Origin: Ruixingdingia sedimenti
GTDB lineage: Bacteria; Pseudomonadota; Alphaproteobacteria; Rhodobacterales; Rhodobacteraceae
Length of the DNA stretch: 62,180 nt
Assembly: GCF_031432425.1 (NCBI RefSeq)
Contig: NZ_JAVKPH010000023.1
Coordinates: 1 to 62,180, forward strand
Reading direction: 5' to 3'
Part shown: piece after piece, positions 7,211 through 16,218 of the stretch
Position numbering within the stretch: position 1 is the first letter of the stretch
Layout of the letters: each line of letters begins with the position of its first letter
Program-made: the position numbers and the translations under genes
Notes under the pieces: model-generated
What the model was told of the DNA's origin: nothing
Seen by the model: the letters and a program-made list of their open reading frames with translations, nothing else
The model's database searches: none

Positions 7211-10200
7211 TCAGCTGCCCCAGAGGAAACCCCAGCCGCGATCCCAGCCGGCGGCGAAGGGGGCGGTGAGGCGGAACCGGCGGGCATCAAAGTCGGTGAT
7301 CCAGCTGCCCTCGACGAGGCGGCGAGACCGGACGGCGAGGTCGATCTCGGCGGTGCGCTCCGGGGCGCCGAGTTCGGGGATGTCCTCGGGCGCCAGCAGC
7401 CAGCCGGTGCCGGAGCCGGCGTCGATCACGAGGCCGGGCGGCAGGACAGGCACGTCGGTATCGGGATCGATCCAGCGGATCTCGATCGCATAGCCGACGC
7501 CCGGCTCCGGCCCGATCGAGGCCGCGGTGTGATCGGCGATCACCGGGCTGGTCTGGGTCAGCCGGTCGCGATGGGTCCAGCTCAGGGCGAGAGGGCCGGT
7601 GACCAGCGCATCGACATCGGGGCTGTAGCTGCCATTGCCTTGCACGCGCCCCGGCGGCAGGGGGCGGAGGGCGCGGCGGTCGAGGGTGACGCTATCCTCA
7701 GGGGACAAGGAGAAGATCAGGGTACCCTGGCCAGTCTGGGGAAGGAGTCGGACGGCCAGTGTCTCGCCCGCCGCCCAAGCATCTTCGGTCAGCCGGGCAG
7801 ATTCGTCAAAGAAGATCACCGGCGTCCCGGAGGGGTGGGCGCGCGGGACGGTGTCGAGACAGCCGCGGCCGAGAGTGATCGTCGTCGGCGTGATCCCGTC
7901 CACCCGCACCAACTCGCCGCCGATGCCGGCCAGGGTGCCGATCGCCACCTCGCCGATGTCGCGCCAGCCGGTGACGGCAACCGTCCGCGCCTCGGGATGG
8001 TCCGACAGCTCTGCAGCCAGCAGCACTGTCGGCGCGAAGGCCACCGCCCCCTCCTGGACCGGGCCGGTGCCGGGATCGATCCAGAGCTCCGCCGCCAGCG
8101 CATCGGCACTCGGCCGCTCGCCGGTGGCGATGAGGGCACCCGCGTCCGGGTCCTCGGCGAGACGCCGGTCGGCCTCGCTGTGGCCCAGCTCGCGGACGAG
8201 CAGCCAGTAGGGGGCCTCCGCGACCATGCGGCGCGAAAGCGCGCGCGGCGGGGCGGCGATGCCGGTGCCGGTCGGCATGCGGCCGCCGGCGATGGCGGTG
8301 GCGCCCAAGGCAAAGACATCCTCGGCGAGCTTGAGGCGGATGCCGTTGTCGCGGCCATCGCCCTGACCGATCTCGGAGATCCGCATCACCACGTCCTCGA
8401 GGCCGAGCCGGGCCGAGCGCAGCCGGATCACATCGCCCGGTCCGAGACCGGCGCCCGCGCGGGTGACCACGATCTCGCCGGTCAGGAGCGGCGCCGACAA
8501 GGCACGCAGATCGCGTTCGGCGACGCGCAGGGCGAGGCCCTGATAGCGAATCCCCGGATAGTCGAGCGTGGTGGCCAGCACCTCGCCCATGGCCTGGACC
8601 CGGGCGGTGTCGGTGACAGAGACCGCGCCGGTGTCGTCGGTCCAGGCATCGGTGAAGCGGATTGTGACGCTGTTGACGAGGTCCGACGGCGCGCGGCGGC
8701 CCAGCCGGCCCCAATCCACGACATTGGTCTCGTCGAAGAGGGGTAGGCTGGCCACCACGTAATCGGCGCGGATCAGCTTCAGCTCCCACAGGCCGGTGCG
8801 GCGGTCGATGAAGAGCGTGGCATCGACATGGTCGAGCACGCTGGCGATGAACTCCTCGATGGACGAGTCCTGCTGCCAGATCAGCGACAGGCCGAAGCCT
8901 TCCGCATGGAGGGTATCGGCAGCGGCGGTGAAGCTGGCGCCGATCTCGACGCTGGAATAGCCAAGGCCCCAGTCGCGGTTGGTGAGGCAGTCGCGGATGA
9001 TATGGGCCGGGTTCATGTCCGGGCCGTTGCCGAAGGCGCCGCGCAGCGAGGCGACCAGTGCCTCGGGGTTGCCGGGCGGGATGACCGGCACGCCGTCCAC
9101 GGGGGTGTTGTCGATCCGCGCGGTATGGCTGGTGTCGGCCAGCGCGATGTTGAAGCCGAAGATGTCGCAGGGCGGCAGGCTGCGGATGATCGCCAGCGCC
9201 GCATCGACGGAAGCTGCCGGCGAGGGTTCGCCGTCGGTGACGAAGATGACGATGCGGCGCTTCGTCCCGCTGCCGGCGAAGAAGGCGCCGGCCCCGCTGA
9301 AGGCGGCATCAAAACTCGTGCCGCCCGAGGTGGTGTTGGAGAGCCCGAGCATCCAGGTCTCGAGGGCGGCGTAATCCTCCGGCCCCATGTCGCGCCGTTC
9401 GATCGAGCCTGCCACGCCTGCATTCCAGAGCTGGATGCGGATGTCGTTCGGCCGGTCGGGATCGGTGCCGGCGGCGATCTCGCGGATGAGTGCTGTCACG
9501 CCGGCCTTTTGCGCCGCCATACGGGTTCCCGACATCGAGCCCGAGACATCGAGGGTGATATGGATGGCGGCATCGGAGATATTGGCCTCGGGCGTGATGG
9601 CGGCCTTCACGGGATACCATTGCGGGGCGCCCGCCTCGCCGGTCAGCACCCGGGTGACGCGCACCGCCCATGGCTTCAGATAGGGATTGACGCCGAGATA
9701 GACCTGCCGCAGCACCAGGCTGCAGAGCCCGCGAAAGCCGGGAACGTCACCGCCCATGCGGGCCGCCAGATAGTCGTTCGGCCCCTGGTCTGGTCCGCCC
9801 ATCAGCACATCGACATCGCCGCGGATGCCGCCTTCGCGGCTTTCGCCGCCGAAGAGGTCGGGTTTGTCGATGCGGATGCGGCCACCGCCGGCGCCCATGT
9901 TGCTGGCGCCGGTCGTGGCCTCGACCACCTCGACCGATTGGGCGGCGAAGCTCAGGGCTTCGGGCAGGACGGTCCAGCGGGTGATGTTGGTCGCAGCATC
10001 ATGGGTGACCGCCCGCAACGTGATGGTCTGGCTCGTGCCATCGGCCAGCACCAGTCGGTAGTCCTGCCCGAGGCGCACCCCCGCCCGGGTGCCGGGAAAG
10101 GTGATCGTGGCGCCGGCATCGCCTGCCAGGGCCGCGGTGGCGGCCATGCCCGCGACCGTGCCGATGCGGGTCTCGACGGCTGCGCCGCCGCCCGAGGTCG

Positions 10201-10342
10201 CGCCGCCGGTGGTGACCGACCAGGCGGTGCGGCGGTCGACGAGGATCTCGCGGATCGCATCCACGGGGCCGTGGCAAAGGGCGAGATGCATCCCCAGCGA
10301 ATAGCGATAGCCGACGGTTTGCGCCTTGCTGCTACCGCCCAT
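7211..10342 (-). CDS. Tail-tip protein (J/TipJ-like) with inserted vWFA domain
   Basis: A 1043-aa protein. Residues about 1-250 and 440-780 are typical of phage tail-tip/host-specificity proteins (GMHLALCHGPVDAIREI, LRQVYLGVNPYLKPWAVRV, MNPAHIIRDCLTNRDWGLGY, EGFGLSLIW). Between PVKAAI and the MNPAHII block lies a complete von Willebrand factor A domain (about 258-438) with an intact MIDAS: DVSGS at 265-269, a Thr in GGTSF near 342, and VTDGEP with Asp370. The vWFA fold binds protein ligands through a divalent metal. It is expected at the tail tip, where it may contact the host surface. The C-terminus (800-1043) is another beta-rich tail module. Confidence 0.85.
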   Translation of the reverse strand: MGGSSKAQTVGYRYSLGMHLALCHGPVDAIREILVDRRTAWSVTTGGATSGGGAAVETRIGTVAGMAATAALAGDAGATITFPGTRAGVRLGQDYRLVLADGTSQTITLRAVTHDAATNITRWTVLPEALSFAAQSVEVVEATTGASNMGAGGGRIRIDKPDLFGGESREGGIRGDVDVLMGGPDQGPNDYLAARMGGDVPGFRGLCSLVLRQVYLGVNPYLKPWAVRVTRVLTGEAGAPQWYPVKAAITPEANISDAAIHITLDVSGSMSGTRMAAQKAGVTALIREIAAGTDPDRPNDIRIQLWNAGVAGSIERRDMGPEDYAALETWMLGLSNTTSGGTSFDAAFSGAGAFFAGSGTKRRIVIFVTDGEPSPAASVDAALAIIRSLPPCDIFGFNIALADTSHTARIDNTPVDGVPVIPPGNPEALVASLRGAFGNGPDMNPAHIIRDCLTNRDWGLGYSSVEIGASFTAAADTLHAEGFGLSLIWQQDSSIEEFIASVLDHVDATLFIDRRTGLWELKLIRADYVVASLPLFDETNVVDWGRLGRRAPSDLVNSVTIRFTDAWTDDTGAVSVTDTARVQAMGEVLATTLDYPGIRYQGLALRVAERDLRALSAPLLTGEIVVTRAGAGLGPGDVIRLRSARLGLEDVVMRISEIGQGDGRDNGIRLKLAEDVFALGATAIAGGRMPTGTGIAAPPRALSRRMVAEAPYWLLVRELGHSEADRRLAEDPDAGALIATGERPSADALAAELWIDPGTGPVQEGAVAFAPTVLLAAELSDHPEARTVAVTGWRDIGEVAIGTLAGIGGELVRVDGITPTTITLGRGCLDTVPRAHPSGTPVIFFDESARLTEDAWAAGETLAVRLLPQTGQGTLIFSLSPEDSVTLDRRALRPLPPGRVQGNGSYSPDVDALVTGPLALSWTHRDRLTQTSPVIADHTAASIGPEPGVGYAIEIRWIDPDTDVPVLPPGLVIDAGSGTGWLLAPEDIPELGAPERTAEIDLAVRSRRLVEGSWITDFDARRFRLTAPFAAGWDRGWGFLWGS

Positions 10343-10601
10343 CGCTGGTCTCCATGCTCGGCATTGCCTGTGCGGTCACCTGTGCTTCCGCCTCCCGCGT
10401 CCTGGCCTGCGTCGTCTCCCGCGCCTCGGCCTGCGTGATCACCGGCTCCACCAGCGCATCGCCGGTGGCGCGCAAGGCGTCCGCGTCGATGCCCCGGTCG
10501 AGGAAGTCCTGCCAGTCGAGCCCGTGGCGGCGGAACCATGGCCGCACGCCGGCAAGGCAGTAGCGCGCGGCGCGCAGGTCCTGGATGGTGACGCGGGTCA
10601 C
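10332..10601 (-). CDS. Small phage tail-region protein
   Basis: An 89-aa protein starting VTIQDLRAARYCLAGVRPWFRRHGLDWQDFL. This motif is shared by short proteins that lie just before tail-tip genes in Rhodobacteraceae phages. The second half is Glu/Ala/Gln-rich and probably helical. Its start overlaps the upstream stop and its 3' end overlaps the tip gene by 11 bases. No enzyme motif. Possibly a tip assembly factor. Confidence 0.65.
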   Translation of the reverse strand: MTRVTIQDLRAARYCLAGVRPWFRRHGLDWQDFLDRGIDADALRATGDALVEPVITQAEARETTQARTREAEAQVTAQAMPSMETSDGR

Positions 10602-10846
10602 TTCTTGCCGCCTTTCTTCCTGATCGGGTCCACCTTGAGATCACCGGCCCAGACCACATTGGGCCCGGTGATCAGCACCGTGCCGAAGACGACCGGGATC
10701 GGTCGTCCCTCTTCCGCCGTCGGCAGCGAGAAGTCGTCGAGGCCTGCGGCCTGGGGCTTCTCGACCCTGGGCCGCGGGCTCAGCGCATAGGAGATCGCCG
10801 AGAGCACCAGCCCGAGAACGAGCCGGGCGATGAAGGGCCAGACCAT
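10598..10846 (-). CDS. Phage tail assembly protein (tip-associated)
   Basis: An 82-aa protein with a hydrophobic N-terminus (VWPFIARLVLGLVLSAISYAL) and a conserved-looking LDDFSLPTAEEGRPIPVVFGTVLITGPNVVW segment. That segment resembles the start of tip-assembly proteins, in which the 'G.PIPVVFG' phrase is common. The ATG has GAAGGA 8 bases upstream and is preferred over a much longer Pro/Ser-rich upstream frame. The C-terminus is lysine-rich. Coupled to its neighbours by overlap. Confidence 0.65.
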   Translation of the reverse strand: MVWPFIARLVLGLVLSAISYALSPRPRVEKPQAAGLDDFSLPTAEEGRPIPVVFGTVLITGPNVVWAGDLKVDPIRKKGGKK

Positions 10847-10916
10847 GGGGTGTCCTTCGAGGGTTGCGATTGTGATCGGGGTGGTCGGACGGCGTCTTGC
10901 GTGCTGCGTGCTTCGC

Positions 10917-11777
10917 TCAGACGATGGAGGAGCCGCCGAAGGGATTGCGGCCGGGGATCTCGGGAAAGCCGCCGAAGTTTGCGAGTTTGGCGAACTTGGC
11001 CGCACAGGTGGCGGCGCGCAGATCGCAGCCGGGGGCGATGTCGGCAAGGACGGGCAGTGGGTCACCGGTCTCGGGATCGAGCTCGGGGTTGGCGAGAGCG
11101 GCCGCCAGCTCCGGCATCGGCCGGGACAGGGTCAGGGTCGATCCGACATGGCCGGTGATGAAGCCGAGCTGCGCATCGAGGCGCAGCACGCCGCCGCGGA
11201 ACCAGCCGTCGGGGTGTCCTGCCGCCTCCGGGATGGTCAGGGCATTGCCCGAGACGGCCGTCACCGTGCCGGTCTGCCAGTGATGGGCGATCTCGAGGCC
11301 GCAGCCGCGACCGTAGAGCGCATGGCGGCAGAGGCGCTGATACTTCGCCCTGACCCCGGCCCGGCGCAGGGTGCTGAAGACCGACTCACAGGTGAGAAGG
11401 ATCCGCACCCCCTCGACCTCGGCCCCGACGACGCGGCCCTTCCAATGCGCCACGGTCTCGCCCAGCACCTGTTCATGGCCACGGAAGATGGTCAGGGTCA
11501 CGGGCGTATTGCCCATGGGCGCGAGGAAGCGCCGCGCGAAGGGATGCGACAGCGGCCAGGTCAGTTCCAGCCGCCCGCGTTCGATCTCGCTGGTCTGCAC
11601 CACATCGCCATGCGCCACCGCCGCAGCCTCCCAGGCGATCGGCTCGCCGCCGCTGCCCGCGCTCAGCCAATCCGTGGCCCGGCTGGTGAAGCGCCAGAGC
11701 TGATCGCCCTCGATGAACTGGTAGAGGTAATACGGGCGGCCTTCGCCGGGGGAGGATTCGATGTCGGCGTAGGTCAT
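10917..11777 (-). CDS. Phage BR0599-family (DUF2163) tail protein
   Basis: A 286-aa protein starting MTYADIESSPGEGRPYYLYQF, with WRFTSRATDW, LTWPLSHPFARRF, and the cysteine-bearing LCRHALYGRGCGL block. These are hallmarks of the BR0599/DUF2163 family, which includes gp13 of the Rhodobacter gene transfer agent and lies near the distal end of the tail. The C-terminal GCDLRAATCAAKFAKLANFGGFPEIPG with Cys pairs is also typical. Relatives form part of the baseplate hub. The start was chosen for family agreement; a longer upstream frame has no similarity. Confidence 0.85.
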   Translation of the reverse strand: MTYADIESSPGEGRPYYLYQFIEGDQLWRFTSRATDWLSAGSGGEPIAWEAAAVAHGDVVQTSEIERGRLELTWPLSHPFARRFLAPMGNTPVTLTIFRGHEQVLGETVAHWKGRVVGAEVEGVRILLTCESVFSTLRRAGVRAKYQRLCRHALYGRGCGLEIAHHWQTGTVTAVSGNALTIPEAAGHPDGWFRGGVLRLDAQLGFITGHVGSTLTLSRPMPELAAALANPELDPETGDPLPVLADIAPGCDLRAATCAAKFAKLANFGGFPEIPGRNPFGGSSIV

Positions 11778-11977
11778 GAGAGGATGCCCGGTGGTCAGGA
11801 GGGGATGGGTGAGTGCCCGGTGGAGGCGAGGAAGCCCGCGACAGCAACGCGGCCGGGTGCCTGGTGGGCTTGCACGAAACTGTCTCGCTGCAGCCTGTGC
11901 AGGTTCTTGCCTGCGGACATAATTTCTCCCGACTTTCGTTCCATTTGGTACCCGACAGATTCTTCCGGAGCTTGCCG
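11778..11977 (+). promoter_or_regulatory. Intergenic region between divergent tail and cargo genes
   Basis: A 200-base gap that must contain the promoter of the rightward cargo gene starting at 11978. The section 11915-11960 is less GC-rich than its surroundings and includes CATAATTT and TTTGGTA elements that could supply a -10 or -35, but no well-spaced pair is convincing. A GGAG ribosome-binding site sits just before the ATG. Confidence 0.3.
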
Positions 11978-12547
11978 ATGAGCGTTCTTGGGCCAGACAA
12001 CGCCTTCTGGATTGATGGAGAATGGCTGAGCTGGGACAGCATTCCACACGAAGACGACGAAAGCTTCGAATGCAACCATCTGGCCAGGCTTGAGCACGAG
12101 GCTGAATTGCGCTGGCGGTATCCGAAAGCCGACATCGCGCTGGTTCCGGTGTTTCGCGACTTGCTTGAGCTTGCCGAGCGATACCATCGCGGAACCAGGA
12201 GGCACCTTCAGGTCTACGGCGATATCGGCGAACTGTTCGGTGCGATCGCCTTCGGCATCCGGCTGCATCAGAACTACGCCAAGGGCTCGGACGGGCGTCT
12301 TGGCAGCGACTTCGTCGAGGTCAAGACGATCACGCCGTTCAAGAAGAACGACACGGTTACGCTGCGGCTCGACAGGCACTTCAGCAAGGTCCTGCTCGTG
12401 AAGATCTCCGAGGAATTCGCCGTCTCCGGGCGTCTGATCGATCGAAAGGATCTGACAAGGCGAAATGAAGGCGTTCTGCGCGTGACCTGGAACCAGGTGA
12501 GCGAGCTGGGGCTCGGCTGGACCGATCACCCCGGCCGACACAGCTGA
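11978..12547 (+). CDS. Antiparallel cargo protein of unknown function, possible nuclease fold
   Basis: A 189-aa protein (ATG at 11978 with GGAG upstream) on the strand opposite to the tail operon. Visible features are DGEWLSWDSIPHEDDE near the start, a helix-rich middle (LARLEHEAELRWRYPKADIAL), then GDIGELFGAIAFGIRLHQNYAKGSDGRLGSDFVEVKTITPF. The last segment contains D-x2-E-x-K (DFVEVK), the catalytic spacing of PD-(D/E)xK enzymes, after a G-S-D-G-R-L-G turn. I associate similar sequences with uncharacterised proteins but cannot name a tested one. It is expressed separately from the tail genes, so it is a lysogenic 'moron' candidate. Nuclease activity is inference. Confidence 0.7.
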   Translation: MSVLGPDNAFWIDGEWLSWDSIPHEDDESFECNHLARLEHEAELRWRYPKADIALVPVFRDLLELAERYHRGTRRHLQVYGDIGELFGAIAFGIRLHQNYAKGSDGRLGSDFVEVKTITPFKKNDTVTLRLDRHFSKVLLVKISEEFAVSGRLIDRKDLTRRNEGVLRVTWNQVSELGLGWTDHPGRHS

Positions 12548-12574
12548 CGCCCACCCCGACCCATAAAGCCTGCT

Positions 12575-13741
12575 TCACCCCACCACCTCCACCACCGGCA
12601 GGGTGACTTCGCTCGCGACAGCGCCATGCCGGATCTCGATCCGGTCGGCATCCGAGCGCACCAGCACCAGGAAATGCACCTTCGTCCCGATGGCCACCGG
12701 CTCGCCGAGGCTGGACGACAGCGTCAGCCGATGATCGGCACCCTCCGCGACGGCGGCGGTGATGGTGCGGAAGCGCAGCGCGGTCGGCATCTCCATGAGG
12801 ATCGCGCGTCCGACATAGGCGGCCAGTTCCGCGACAGGTGCCACCCGCATCAGCGTGGATCCCGAGGTCATGGCGGCGCGCAGCTGCAGTTCGCGGCCCC
12901 AGCTTGGCAGCCAGAAGCTGGCCTGGCGACCGCGCAACGACCACAGCCAGCGCCGCAAGGCCCAGCGTTCGGCAGCGCCTTGCGCCTTCAGCGTGATCGC
13001 CTCGCCCCGCTCGAAGATGTCCCGCAGCGGCTCGACCATCACGGGGCCGTAGCCATTGTCGACATATTCGACGGCGCGGCGCAGGGTCGCGGTGATCGGG
13101 GCCCGGATGAGGCCCGGATCGGTCTGCACCGGGCGGCCGAGATAGGACGGCAACGCGGGCGCGGGCAGCTCCGGCGCATCGCGCAAGAGGAAGCTCGCGG
13201 TGACGATGCCGTCGTCCTGGCGGCGGCGGCTGATCTCGACCGGCGAGATCAGCACGGCCTGCCGCATGGGCGCGAGGGCGATCCGCGCCGCCGCGACCAT
13301 GGCTGCGGGCAGTTGCGGCCCCAGCGGTTCCGCCAGCACCAGCCGATCTGGCTGCACACTGGCGATCTCGGCCAGGGAGACCTCGCCGCCATCCACCGCG
13401 ATACCCACGGCCGCCTCCGCCCGGAAGTCCGACAGGGCGGTGTCGACGATGATCTCCACCGCTCCCTGCGCCACATCCGCATCCGGTTGCACCGCCATGT
13501 GCCAGAGCGGCACCCGCCAGTCTCCCACGAAGACCGCCCGCACCAGTTCCGCCGCCCGCGCCAGCCCGAGCGCATCGAGCCGATGCTGGAAGGTCACGAT
13601 CTCGCGCGGGCGGGACCGGAGCGCAATGCGCTGTTCGGCACCGCGGGCCTGCAACACATCGGTGCGCCATTCCAGCACTTCGGTGATCTCCTGCGCGGCC
13701 GGGAACGGCCAGAGCGGTGACGGGCCTCCCACTTCAGGCAT
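12575..13741 (-). CDS. Phage tail protein (distal tail/hub region)
   Basis: A 388-aa protein. Segments WPFPAAQEITEVLEWRTDVL, RIALRSRPREIVTFQHRLD and RWLWSLRGRQASFWLPSW are typical of a minor tail protein found between the tape measure and BR0599 genes in alphaproteobacterial phages. It is mostly beta-type sequence with no enzyme motif. It overlaps the tape measure gene by 8 bases. By position it should form the distal tail ring on which the hub and tip assemble. Confidence 0.7.
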   Translation of the reverse strand: MPEVGGPSPLWPFPAAQEITEVLEWRTDVLQARGAEQRIALRSRPREIVTFQHRLDALGLARAAELVRAVFVGDWRVPLWHMAVQPDADVAQGAVEIIVDTALSDFRAEAAVGIAVDGGEVSLAEIASVQPDRLVLAEPLGPQLPAAMVAAARIALAPMRQAVLISPVEISRRRQDDGIVTASFLLRDAPELPAPALPSYLGRPVQTDPGLIRAPITATLRRAVEYVDNGYGPVMVEPLRDIFERGEAITLKAQGAAERWALRRWLWSLRGRQASFWLPSWGRELQLRAAMTSGSTLMRVAPVAELAAYVGRAILMEMPTALRFRTITAAVAEGADHRLTLSSSLGEPVAIGTKVHFLVLVRSDADRIEIRHGAVASEVTLPVVEVVG

Positions 13742-16148
13742 TGATCGCCCCCCGGTTGCGACGGATCACGTTCAGGATCGCCCGTTCACCCGAAGGCGTG
13801 GCGAGATAATCGCCGACCACCGAAGGGTCGAGGACATTGATGATGCGGGTCGACATCGAGGCTGCCGGAGATGCGCCATCGCCATTCATCTCCACCCCGA
13901 GCCTGCCGCCCCTGCCACGGCGCAGGGGCAGGATCGCCTCGGGCCCGGCCTCGCCCATCAGCCCGATGCCGCGCGCAAACGGAAACACCGTCGGCCGATT
14001 GACCACACCGCCACGGGCGAAGGCGGTCAGTTCCTGGCCACCGGCAAAGACACCGCCCCTGGCAAAGCCGAAGAGGCTGGCAAGGAAGCCACCCCCGCCG
14101 GCGCCGCCGCCGGAGAAGGCATTGATCAGCGCATTCTCGATCGGCTTGAAGGCCAGATCGATCAGCCGGGTGGCGAGGTTCTGGGCGATCCGCGAGATGG
14201 CGCTGGCGAAGCTCTCCCAGGTGAACTCGCCCGAGGTCAGCGCCTCCTTGATCGGGCCGGTGATGTCCTGCGCCAGACCTTCGGCCATCTCGCGGGCCTT
14301 CTCCTGTGCCTTGCGCACCGCCTCGGCCGCCTCTTCCCAGGCGGACTTCGCACTGTCGGCGCCCTCGCGCAGCGCCTTGCCCGCGCCACGACCGGCGCCG
14401 CCAGCCGCGTCTGCCGCATCCGCCGTCCCGTCGAGCGCGGTGCGGGTGCCGGTGAGCGCGGCCTCCGCCTCGGCACCGGATCCGGCAACTGCCGCCTGCA
14501 GGGCGGCCAGCGAGTGCAGCGGTGCGGTGGCCGCCGTCGCCACCTCGCCCATCATGTCGCGCAGGCTTGCCGCCTCGGCGCGGCCGGCCTCCGCCGCGGC
14601 GGTGAGGCCGAGATCGGGGACGGCGATCGGATCGCTGGAGAAGGCAGCATCAAAAGCGGCGCGCGCCTCGGCGCCGGCATTGGCGGCCGAGCCGGCAAAG
14701 GGGTTGTCGATCCGGCCGAGTTCGAGCGTGCCGATCAGCGAGATGCGCTTCTCTATGCCGAGCGCCTCGAGCCCGGCATTGATCCCTCCGAGGAAGGTGT
14801 CGATCCGGGCGGCCACGCCGTTCAGCATCGCCTCGACGCCGCCGATCAGCGCATTCGCCGCATCGTAGGTGAACTCACCAATCGCCGAGGGCAGCGCGGC
14901 CCAGAGCACCTTGATCGCCTCGAAGGCGCCCTGGAAGGTGTTGAGCGCGGCATTGCCAAAGCCCACCAACGCCTCGAGCCCGGTCTGCAGCGCGGAAGCA
15001 ATCCCGGCGCTGATCTCGGCCCAGCCGGCGAGGATCGTGAGGCCAAGGGCCACCATGCCGAGCTTCATCCGCTCCCAGACCTCGCGGGCGAGATCGCCAA
15101 GGAGGCCGAGCGCGGCACCGACGCCACCTGCGCCCTTCACCAGCTGTCCGAACCGGTAGATCAGCTCGCCCGCGCCGACGATCAGCGCTCCGATGCCGGT
15201 GCGGATGAGGGCGCCGCGCAGCACGGTGAGCGCGCCGGAAAGCGTCAGCGTGGCGACACGGGCGGCGACGAAGGCAGCCACACAGCGGCCTGCCATGAAG
15301 CCCGCGAAGGCGATGCCGATGGCGGCAAGGCGTTCCAGGTTGTCACCCACGGCAATGAGGGCCGTCGCCACCAGGGAGGAGGCACCCATCATCTGGTCCC
15401 AGGTCCCGACCAGCTGCAGGGCGGCATTGCCGAGGAGCGTGAAGGCATCGCCAATGGTGGCCGGCATGCTGTCGGCCTCCTCGCGCAGGAGCTCGAGATT
15501 GCCGATCAGCGCCGTGCGGATGACATCGCCGGTGATCAGGCCCTCCTGCCCAAGTTTGCGCAGGCCGGAGACGGTGGTACCAAGCTCCGCCGCCAGCAGT
15601 TCGGCCAACCGCCCGCCGCTCTGGATCACGGTGTTGAGGTTGTCGCCCGAGAGCTTGCCAAGCGCCATGGCCTTGGAGAGCGCATTCGAAACCGAGGCCG
15701 CACGTTCGGCCCGCGCGCCGGAGACCACCATGGCATTGTTCAGCGCCTCGGTAAAATCGAGGCTTTCCGCCGTCGTCAGCCCCAGTTCGCGCAGCGCCGT
15801 GGCATTGGCAAGCCAGGATTCCGTGGTCTGGCCGAGGCTGGAATAGGTCCGCCGCGCCATCGAGGCCAGCCGCTCCATGACCGCCGCGCCGGCTTCCTGG
15901 CTGCCGGTGGCGAGATCGACGCGGCTGCGCAGGTCGGTCCACTGGTCGGCATAGGCCACGATCTGGCGCACCGAGAGGGCCCCGGCCAGGATGCCGGCAA
16001 GGCGGCGCAGCACCACGCCGGTCACATCCGCCTGCCTCTCGATGCGCCGGAAGCTCGCTTCGCCCGCCTCGCCGATGCCCTGGAACTCGGCCTTCACCTG
16101 CCGACCACCCTCGGCAACAAGGCGGACAGAGACGCGTTTCTCGGACAT
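13734..16148 (-). CDS. Tail tape measure protein
   Basis: An 804-aa protein. The first 220 residues match the tape-measure N-terminal domain (VRQIVAYADQWTDLRSRVDLATGS, LSKAMALGKLSGDNLNTVIQSGGRLAELLA, LGQEGLITGDVIRTAL). It then has several long hydrophobic and amphipathic helices (250-430), as expected of a protein that is ejected and contacts the inner membrane. The C-terminal 100 residues carry GFARGGVFAGGQELTAFARGGVV and GIGLMGEAGPEAILPLRRG, the usual tape-measure ending. It sets tail length, so about 800 residues imply a tail of roughly 120 nm. It follows the frameshifted tail chaperones. Confidence 0.93.
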   Translation of the reverse strand: MSEKRVSVRLVAEGGRQVKAEFQGIGEAGEASFRRIERQADVTGVVLRRLAGILAGALSVRQIVAYADQWTDLRSRVDLATGSQEAGAAVMERLASMARRTYSSLGQTTESWLANATALRELGLTTAESLDFTEALNNAMVVSGARAERAASVSNALSKAMALGKLSGDNLNTVIQSGGRLAELLAAELGTTVSGLRKLGQEGLITGDVIRTALIGNLELLREEADSMPATIGDAFTLLGNAALQLVGTWDQMMGASSLVATALIAVGDNLERLAAIGIAFAGFMAGRCVAAFVAARVATLTLSGALTVLRGALIRTGIGALIVGAGELIYRFGQLVKGAGGVGAALGLLGDLAREVWERMKLGMVALGLTILAGWAEISAGIASALQTGLEALVGFGNAALNTFQGAFEAIKVLWAALPSAIGEFTYDAANALIGGVEAMLNGVAARIDTFLGGINAGLEALGIEKRISLIGTLELGRIDNPFAGSAANAGAEARAAFDAAFSSDPIAVPDLGLTAAAEAGRAEAASLRDMMGEVATAATAPLHSLAALQAAVAGSGAEAEAALTGTRTALDGTADAADAAGGAGRGAGKALREGADSAKSAWEEAAEAVRKAQEKAREMAEGLAQDITGPIKEALTSGEFTWESFASAISRIAQNLATRLIDLAFKPIENALINAFSGGGAGGGGFLASLFGFARGGVFAGGQELTAFARGGVVNRPTVFPFARGIGLMGEAGPEAILPLRRGRGGRLGVEMNGDGASPAASMSTRIINVLDPSVVGDYLATPSGERAILNVIRRNRGAINA

Positions 16149-16218
16149 GGGTCATCGTTCCCGAAAGGGTGGCAGTGTCCGTCTTGAACTACGGCATCGA
16201 ACGAGGGAGGTTCTGGAC

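Noticed and set aside
7103..10438. Two long rightward open frames opposite the tail-tip gene
   Set aside because: Composition is Gly/Arg/Asp-rich mirror sequence of a GC-rich gene; the opposite strand shows a complete tail-tip protein with recognised motifs.
13200..16187. A 995-codon rightward frame opposite the tape measure gene
   Set aside because: Antisense artefact of high GC; the minus strand carries a clear tape measure protein.
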